From Bacteroidales bacterium (GTDB taxonomy: Bacteria; Bacteroidota; Bacteroidia; Bacteroidales; M50B96), in the NCBI GenBank assembly GCA_021739985.1, contig JAIPAR010000002.1:1-55022 (forward strand): DNA of 55,022 nt, read 5' to 3'. This document shows positions 49,462-55,022 of this stretch, one piece after another. Position numbers and translations under genes: made by a program. The notes under the pieces are model-generated. The model did not search any database. It was not told the DNA's origin and saw nothing but the letters and a program-made list of their open reading frames with translations. Position 1 is the first letter of the stretch. Each line of letters opens with the position of its first letter.

Positions 49462-51024
49462 TCAGGTTAGAACATCTTTTTCATTTTGATCAGTGAAACG
49501 ATATTCAAGCATGGCAAAACTAGCAACAGCTTTCACTTTTAGTTTGACTTTGTATTTTCGGGCCCATTGATATCGAATCGAAAAAATATTTTTGGTAAGA
49601 TGCGATTCGATGTAAGGATGGACTTTGAGTATGAATGAGTTGAGCGATGGGTTTTCGCGGAGGATATACTTTAGGTTATTTTCGATTTCATCGATAAGGA
49701 GAATGCTGGATTGAATTTCGCCGGAGCCATGACAGCTGGGGCATTTTTCAACTACATCAATATCGGTTTCCGGACGAACACGCTGGCGGGTAATTTCCAT
49801 AAGTCCGAATTTGCTCAACGGAAGGATGGTATGTTTGGCCTGGTCGGATTCCATCAGAAATTTCATCTTTTCATAGAGAGCATTTCGGTTGGAGCCTTGT
49901 GTCATGTCAATAAAGTCAATCACAATAATTCCGCCCATATCGCGAAGTTTAAGTTGACGGGCAACTTCTTCAGCGGCTGACATATTCACTTCTAAAGCAT
50001 TAATTTCCTGATTTTGGTCTTTTTTACTTCGATTTCCGGAATTAACATCAATCACATGGAGGGCTTCTGTATGTTCAATGATTAGGTAGGCACCTGATTT
50101 AAAAGTAACCGTTTTACCGAAGCTGCTATGAATTTGTTTATCGACGCCAAACTGCTCAAAAATCGGTGATTTCGAAGTTACGAGTTTAACAATTTTGGAC
50201 TTTTCGGGGTCAATGGATTCAACATAGGCTTTAATTTGGCTGTAAATGATAGAATCGTTTACAAAGATATTGTTGAAAGAGGAATTATAGATATCACGGA
50301 CGATTGCAGCAGAGCGATTAAGTTCGCCCATAAAAAGCTGAGGTGCAGCCAGGTTCTTGATATTTTGGAGGGAAGTTTCCCAGCGTTCCACCAGTCCTCG
50401 AATTTCATCGTCGAGTGTAGCGACGCGTTTATTTTTAGCTGCTGTACGAACGATGACGCCGTAGTTATTGGGTTTAATACTTTTAATCAACTTTTTCAGT
50501 CTGAGTTTTTCCTCATCTGAAGTTATTTTTTGGCTGATAGAGATTTTATTGGAGAAAGGGATTAGTACCAGGTTTCGGCCGGGGATTGACAATTCGGAGG
50601 AAAGTCTGGGACCTTTCGAAGAAATGGGTTCTTTAGCGATTTGTACCAGCATCAGTTGTCCTTGTGAAAGGACATCGGTAATTTTCCCATTTTTATTGAT
50701 ATCTCCAACCGGATTGAAGGTATGGAAAGGGGGGAGTTGCTGTTCAGAAAGCGCTATTTGGAGGTAATTGGCCATTGAATTAATCTGGGGGCCGAGGTCC
50801 AGATAATGGAGAAATGCATCTTTTTCATAGCCGACATTGATAAATGCGGCATTTAGACCTGGCATTATTTTCTTGACCTTTGCCAGATAAATATCTCCAA
50901 CTGCAAACTGGATATTATTTTTCTCCTTAAAGAGACCGGTAAGAATTTTATTTTCAAGGAGAGCAATTGCTGTTTCGGATTTGGAAACATCAATAATTAA
51001 GTCCTTTTCTGTTTGATCGGACAT
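49462..51024 (-). CDS. rng: Ribonuclease E/G family (RNase G)
   Basis: S1 domain (VGDIYLAKVKKIMPGLNAAFINVGYEKDAFLHYLDLGP), DVNSGNR, GGIIVIDFIDM, CPSCHGSGEI. Confidence 0.95.
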   Translation of the reverse strand: MSDQTEKDLIIDVSKSETAIALLENKILTGLFKEKNNIQFAVGDIYLAKVKKIMPGLNAAFINVGYEKDAFLHYLDLGPQINSMANYLQIALSEQQLPPFHTFNPVGDINKNGKITDVLSQGQLMLVQIAKEPISSKGPRLSSELSIPGRNLVLIPFSNKISISQKITSDEEKLRLKKLIKSIKPNNYGVIVRTAAKNKRVATLDDEIRGLVERWETSLQNIKNLAAPQLFMGELNRSAAIVRDIYNSSFNNIFVNDSIIYSQIKAYVESIDPEKSKIVKLVTSKSPIFEQFGVDKQIHSSFGKTVTFKSGAYLIIEHTEALHVIDVNSGNRSKKDQNQEINALEVNMSAAEEVARQLKLRDMGGIIVIDFIDMTQGSNRNALYEKMKFLMESDQAKHTILPLSKFGLMEITRQRVRPETDIDVVEKCPSCHGSGEIQSSILLIDEIENNLKYILRENPSLNSFILKVHPYIESHLTKNIFSIRYQWARKYKVKLKVKAVASFAMLEYRFTDQNEKDVLT

Positions 51025-51060
51025 ATACTAAAAGAGGTAAGGATTAAAACGATTCTAAAC

Positions 51061-51099
51061 ACAATAAACCTAAAGAGAATTTTTCTTTAGGTTTATTGT
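51061..51099 (-). terminator. Stem-loop between the small basic ORF and rng (putative terminator/processing element)
   Basis: 16-bp perfect inverted repeat acaataaacctaaaga … tctttaggtttattgt with 7-nt loop; weak T-tract. Confidence 0.6.
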
Positions 51100-51125
51100 A
51101 TCACAAAAGACATAAATGAATCAGA

Positions 51126-51218
51126 CTATTTTCTCTTCTTATGTCTGTTTTTTCTAAGGCGTTTTTTCCTTTTATGGGTAGCCATTTTATGTCTTTTTCT
51201 TTTTTTTCCGCTTGGCAT
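51126..51218 (-). CDS. 30-aa highly basic protein, candidate small ribosome-associated protein (AURKAIP1/COX24-like / Bacteroidota-specific r-protein)
   Basis: Translated by hand: MPSGKKRKRHKMATHKRKKRLRKNRHKKRK*. Starts 26 nt after the HU stop; absent from the ORF track because of length. Confidence 0.75.
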   Translation of the reverse strand: MPSGKKRKRHKMATHKRKKRLRKNRHKKRK

Positions 51219-51244
51219 GATATTCTGGTTGTGATTTAAATAAA

Positions 51245-51520
51245 TTAATTTTTCACCTTGCTCATAAAGGTCTTAGCTGGTTTGAAAGCCGGAATGTTAT
51301 GGGCAGGGATAATAATGGTAGTGTTTTTGGAAATGTTGCGAGCAGTTTTTTCAGCTCTTTCCTTGATGATGAAACTACCAAATCCTCTCAGGTACACATT
51401 TTTACCCTTTGATAGGGAACCTTTAATCGATTCCATGAACGATTCAACAGTTTTAAGAACAGTCACTTTTTCAATTCCGGTGTTCTTAGAAATTTCGTTT
51501 ACGATATCAGCTTTTGTCAT
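51245..51520 (-). CDS. HU/IHF-family DNA-binding protein
   Basis: MTKADIVNEISKNTGIEKVTVLKTVESFMESIKGSLSKGKNVYLRGFGSFIIKERAEKTARNISKNTTIIIPAHNIPAFKPAKTF. Confidence 0.96.
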   Translation of the reverse strand: MTKADIVNEISKNTGIEKVTVLKTVESFMESIKGSLSKGKNVYLRGFGSFIIKERAEKTARNISKNTTIIIPAHNIPAFKPAKTFMSKVKN

Positions 51521-51572
51521 TTTATAAAAACTTTAATTATCAAATACTTACAATTCCTTTTATTTAGGCTTG

Positions 51573-51580
51573 CAAATATA
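51573..51580 (-). promoter_or_regulatory. -7 element for HU gene
   Basis: Minus strand TATATTTG (TAnnTTTG), about 53 nt upstream of the HU start. Confidence 0.5.
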
Positions 51581-51614
51581 AAGCAATTTCTTTTAGAAAT
51601 AAAACGACAGTAAC

Positions 51615-51622
51615 TATTTTTG
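51615..51622 (+). promoter_or_regulatory. -7 element for mutY operon
   Basis: TATTTTTG (TAnnTTTG) just upstream of mutY. Confidence 0.5.
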
Positions 51623-51634
51623 CATAAATAATTT

Positions 51635-52714
51635 TTGCAAGCATTTCAATCTGTGAATTTTACTGAAGAATTACTGAGTTGGTACGCTCAACATGCACGT
51701 ATTTTACCCTGGAGGGAAGATACCAATCCTTATCATATCTGGATATCGGAAGTGATATTGCAGCAAACCCGTGTTAATCAGGGAATGTCGTATTATTTGC
51801 GATTTGTGGAGAAATATCCGGGAGTTGGGGAGCTGGCTGCTGCTGAGGAAGAGGACGTTCTAAAACTATGGCAAGGGCTTGGTTATTACTCCAGAGCACG
51901 GAATTTGTTGGAGACTGCACGTGTGATTCATCGGGATTATGCCGATTTATTTCCGGGAAGATACGTTGATTTGATACGATTAAAGGGGATAGGAGAATAT
52001 ACTGCTTCAGCAATAGCAAGTATTGCATTTGGGGAAGCTGTTCCTGTGTTGGATGGCAATGTATTTCGTGTATTAGCGCGGGTATTCGGTATCGAAGAAC
52101 CTATCGATTCCACTTCCGGAAGGAAGGTGTTTAAAGCACTGGCTGCTCAGCATTTATCGATCCGGTATCCGGGAATGTACAACCAGGCTGTCATGGAGTT
52201 TGGTGCGTTACAATGTGTGCCTTTGAATCCTGATTGCGAAACATGTGTTCTTCGTGGAATGTGTAAAGCCAAAGAATTGAATTTGCAATCGAGACTTCCG
52301 GTGAAACAATATACCGGGAAGGTTATGGAAGTTTATCATACCTACCTTATCCCATTAATGGGGGCAAAGACAATTATGGAGAAACGGAATACCGGCGGTT
52401 TATGGAGAGGACTGTATCAGTTTCCGTTAATTGAGTCTATCGAAAAGCCTGATCAGTTAAAAATTGTAGAACATACTTTATGGAAGCATTTTGCAGGACA
52501 AGATTCACGGCTTACTTTTTTACCTGATATAGATATTCATTTACTTAGTCATCGAAAAATTTTTGCCAACTATATACTAATTTACAGGTCAGATGAACCC
52601 ATTTTGCCCGATGAGCATTATTTTTTCATTGACCAGTCAGAATTGCATAAATTGCCTGTGTCCAGACTCATGGAGCGCTTTCTGGAAAATAATATTAGGC
52701 GATTTCATGGTTGA
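51635..52714 (+). CDS. mutY: A/G-specific adenine glycosylase
   Basis: PWREDTNPYHIWISEVILQQTRVNQGMSYYLRFVEKYP; HhH LKGIGEYTASAIASIAF; 4Fe-4S Cys cluster CVPLNPDCETCVLRGMC. Start is TTG 51635 or GTG 51653. Confidence 0.95.
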   Translation: MQAFQSVNFTEELLSWYAQHARILPWREDTNPYHIWISEVILQQTRVNQGMSYYLRFVEKYPGVGELAAAEEEDVLKLWQGLGYYSRARNLLETARVIHRDYADLFPGRYVDLIRLKGIGEYTASAIASIAFGEAVPVLDGNVFRVLARVFGIEEPIDSTSGRKVFKALAAQHLSIRYPGMYNQAVMEFGALQCVPLNPDCETCVLRGMCKAKELNLQSRLPVKQYTGKVMEVYHTYLIPLMGAKTIMEKRNTGGLWRGLYQFPLIESIEKPDQLKIVEHTLWKHFAGQDSRLTFLPDIDIHLLSHRKIFANYILIYRSDEPILPDEHYFFIDQSELHKLPVSRLMERFLENNIRRFHG

Positions 52715-52802
52715 GGGCAATGCTAAAATTGCTTACATTTGTCACCCGGGACATGGGGGATGATTGTATGCAGAGTAAAAATCCATTAAATCATTGTTGG
52801 TT

Positions 52803-53216
52803 ATGTTAAACAAAGTAATGTTGATTGGAAATGTGGGGCAAGATCCCAAGGTGAAGTACATTGATTCAGGTGTCGCAGTTGCAAGTTTTACCCTGGCTAC
52901 TAACGAAACGTACAAAGGGAAGAATGGCGAAAAGACTACCCAAACCGAGTGGCATAATATTGTTATGTGGCGGGGTTTGGCTGAAACAATCGAAAAGTAT
53001 GTGAAAAAAGGCGACAGGCTGTATATCGAAGGTCGCTTAAGACATCGTTCGTACGAACAGGATGGCGTTAAAAAGTACATCACTGAGATATATGGAGATG
53101 TTATGGTTATGCTTGGTGGGCAACGAGATTCCAAGCCAGGTGATCAGGATACGCATATACCAGCCCCACCCGCCATGGATACCTCAATCCCGGATGCAGA
53201 CGATCTGCCGTTCTAA
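52803..53216 (+). CDS. ssb: Single-stranded DNA-binding protein
   Basis: MLNKVMLIGNVGQDPKVKYIDSGVAVASFTLATNETY…; acidic tip DADDLPF. Track start 52794 is TTG; ATG 52803 preferred. Confidence 0.95.
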   Translation: MLNKVMLIGNVGQDPKVKYIDSGVAVASFTLATNETYKGKNGEKTTQTEWHNIVMWRGLAETIEKYVKKGDRLYIEGRLRHRSYEQDGVKKYITEIYGDVMVMLGGQRDSKPGDQDTHIPAPPAMDTSIPDADDLPF

Positions 53217-53239
53217 TGTCTCACTAATCGGAGTATAAC

Positions 53240-54922
53240 TTGGATGCACTAACGGGTGAAGACCCATTACCATTAACCTGGATTTGGACACTGAATCAGA
53301 ATGAGGGGAGCATTCTGATTTTAGCGGTGTTATTGGCTATTTCAGCCTTTTTTGTCTTGTTTTTTTCGGGGTCTATACCTGCATTTCGCTCATTGTTACC
53401 TTCATTCTCTTCCCCGGGACGTCTAACGACTACATCCAATTCTATACAAGCCGAGGATCTAGAGTCAAATTCTACAAAAGATTCAAGTTTATCTTCCGTT
53501 TCAGTTACCGGGCAAGGAAAAGCAGAAGTTGGAAATGCATCTATGCAAGCCTCTTCTGTTTCAGTTACCGGGCAAGTAAAAGCAGAAGTTGGGAATGCAT
53601 CTATGCAAGCCTCTTCCGTTTCAGTTACCGGGCAAGGAAAAGCAGAAGTTGGAAATGCATCTATGCAAGCCTCTTCCATGTTATCCAGCCATTTAATTGA
53701 GGGTGTAGCAGGTCATGAATCGTCCAAGCTACCACCCAGGCAATCACAGAAGGCTCCTATAAACGCTTCCGGCGTTTTATTTTCAGAAGGGAAGTCAGAT
53801 TTAGGCTTGGGAAATCCACCGGATAGCTTGCAAATCAAGGCAATCCTACAATTTCTTTCCATATTTTCAAATATATTCTTTGCTAGCATCGCATTCTTAT
53901 TAGGACTGGGATTCCTTGTGATATCCGGCTTCTCCCTGGCATGGATGATAGTATTAGATTTTGCTGGAGTTTTTTTACTCCTTTACCTTTTACGTTTATT
54001 TTCCAGTTATGTAGCTCTGAAAAAGCCCGCCTATGTCCTTCGTGTTTGTTTACCATTTATCCGAACCTTAGCCCATGTTATTGTTTTTTTAACTTCCTAT
54101 TATAGTCAGGCAATCCGAAGAACTATTCATAAACATCTTACCCCACAGGCAATTACGATGGATGAACTATCGGAAGCAATTGAAAATCAAGCTGAAAAAA
54201 ATGAAGGTGAAGCTAAGATTCTTAGGAGTATTGTTGAGTTTGGGGAAGTGGAAGTAAAAGAAGTGATGAAATCACGAGGAGAAGTAGTTGTCTTGGATAT
54301 TGCATTTACATTTAAACAATTGCTGGGAGAGATTATTGAAAGTGGGTATTCCCGGATGCCTGTTATTGACCAAAGTTTTGACCAGGTTGCCGGGATTTTG
54401 TACATTAAAGATATTTTACCCTATTTACAGGAAGGGGATGATTTTACCTGGCAGCATTTAATCAGGCAGCCCTATTTTACGGTTGAAAGTAAGTTGTTAA
54501 GTGATTTACTCGAAGAGTTTAGATTTCAAAAGAATCATATGGCAATTGTAGTTGATGAATATGGAGGGACTAGTGGGATTATTACATTGGAAGATATCTT
54601 AGAGGAAATTGTTGGTGAAATTACCGATGAGATGGATGAAGCCGAAGTAACTTACTCTCAAATCGGGCCATATACTTATCTTTTCGAAGGAAAAACCCTA
54701 TTGAATGACTTTTTACGGATATTAGGAGAGGAAAGCGATTATTTCGATGATTATAGGGGAGAAACAGAAAGTTTGGCCGGTTTAATTCTTGAGAAAACAG
54801 GAGTAATTCCTGAAAAAGGATGCGAGATTTCCATTCGTGAATACTTTTTTAGAATTAAAATGGTTGATTCGAGAAGAATTAAACAAATTGAAGTCAACGT
54901 GAACAAATCAACAAAATCATGA
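53240..54922 (+). CDS. gldE: Gliding motility-associated protein GldE (CBS-domain/HlyC-CorC-like transmembrane protein)
   Basis: VKEVMKSRGEVVVLDI, SGYSRMPVIDQSFDQVAGILYIKDILPYL, VVDEYGGTSGIITLEDILEEIVGEITDE; adjacent to ssb and gldD, the known Bacteroidota order. Confidence 0.88.
   Translation: MDALTGEDPLPLTWIWTLNQNEGSILILAVLLAISAFFVLFFSGSIPAFRSLLPSFSSPGRLTTTSNSIQAEDLESNSTKDSSLSSVSVTGQGKAEVGNASMQASSVSVTGQVKAEVGNASMQASSVSVTGQGKAEVGNASMQASSMLSSHLIEGVAGHESSKLPPRQSQKAPINASGVLFSEGKSDLGLGNPPDSLQIKAILQFLSIFSNIFFASIAFLLGLGFLVISGFSLAWMIVLDFAGVFLLLYLLRLFSSYVALKKPAYVLRVCLPFIRTLAHVIVFLTSYYSQAIRRTIHKHLTPQAITMDELSEAIENQAEKNEGEAKILRSIVEFGEVEVKEVMKSRGEVVVLDIAFTFKQLLGEIIESGYSRMPVIDQSFDQVAGILYIKDILPYLQEGDDFTWQHLIRQPYFTVESKLLSDLLEEFRFQKNHMAIVVDEYGGTSGIITLEDILEEIVGEITDEMDEAEVTYSQIGPYTYLFEGKTLLNDFLRILGEESDYFDDYRGETESLAGLILEKTGVIPEKGCEISIREYFFRIKMVDSRRIKQIEVNVNKSTKS
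53492..53671 (+). repeat. 3 x 60-nt in-frame tandem repeat in gldE
   Basis: Units 53492-53551, 53552-53611, 53612-53671 encoding SSVSVTGQ(G/V)KAEVGNASMQA; units 1 and 3 read identical, unit 2 differs at three positions. Confidence 0.97.
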
Positions 54923-55022
54923 TTCGATTGCCATTTATATTTTCCGCCAGGATTTGGTCTATGTTAATGCTGGGAAGCCTCCTGGTACTTTTTTCTTGTC
55001 GGAAAGATTATATTCCCAAGCC
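54919..55022 (+). CDS. gldD: Gliding motility lipoprotein GldD, 5' end (truncated by window)
   Basis: MIRLPFIFSARIWSMLMLGSLLVLFSCRKDYIPKP…: lipobox then (R/K)xDYxPKP; ATGA overlap with the gldE stop. Confidence 0.8.
   Translation, partial: MIRLPFIFSARIWSMLMLGSLLVLFSCRKDYIPK

Noticed and set aside
53296-53679. 127-aa minus-strand ORF with EEACIDAFPTSAF(P/T)CPVTET repeats
   Set aside because: Antisense shadow of the gldE 60-nt repeat; openness follows from the 3n repeat length.

Overview
The window is an AT-rich Bacteroidota chromosome segment. It opens with the 3' end of a 23S rRNA gene and a 5S rRNA with terminator. Then come a porin-like protein, a Nudix hydrolase, an ECF-sigma/membrane/periplasmic CpxP-like operon, tRNA-Val(TAC), folC, sdhCAB and two tandem M24 aminopeptidases. 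The centre (14087-38138) is dominated by two adjacent giant secreted proteins of 2910 and 5084 aa. They are built from about 30 and about 29 SprB-type repeats, and both end in a T9SS type A-like sorting domain. The larger one also has an N-terminal array of alternating MAM/choice-of-anchor-like and CARDB-like modules and a few Ig/PKD-like domains. Downstream are a nitrilase-type amidase, icd, a small Hpt-like protein, a POT-family transporter, a bifunctional NAD(P)HX epimerase/dehydratase, a DUF4831-like lipoprotein, a double-thioredoxin protein, DsbD, RNase G, a 30-aa basic ORF absent from the supplied track, HU, mutY, ssb, gldE and the 5' end of gldD. The observations most worth following up are: (i) the tandem giant adhesin-like pair; (ii) an unnamed ~120-aa module nested inside SprB repeats three times across both proteins; (iii) a promoter/three-hairpin/terminator arrangement at 2583-2733 that looks like a small RNA gene; (iv) a thioredoxin duplication whose second half has lost CxxC; (v) a 3 x 60-nt in-frame repeat in gldE; (vi) the 30-aa basic ORF; and (vii) possible alternative hairpins between rng and dsbD. 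All family calls come from reading sequences without database searches.
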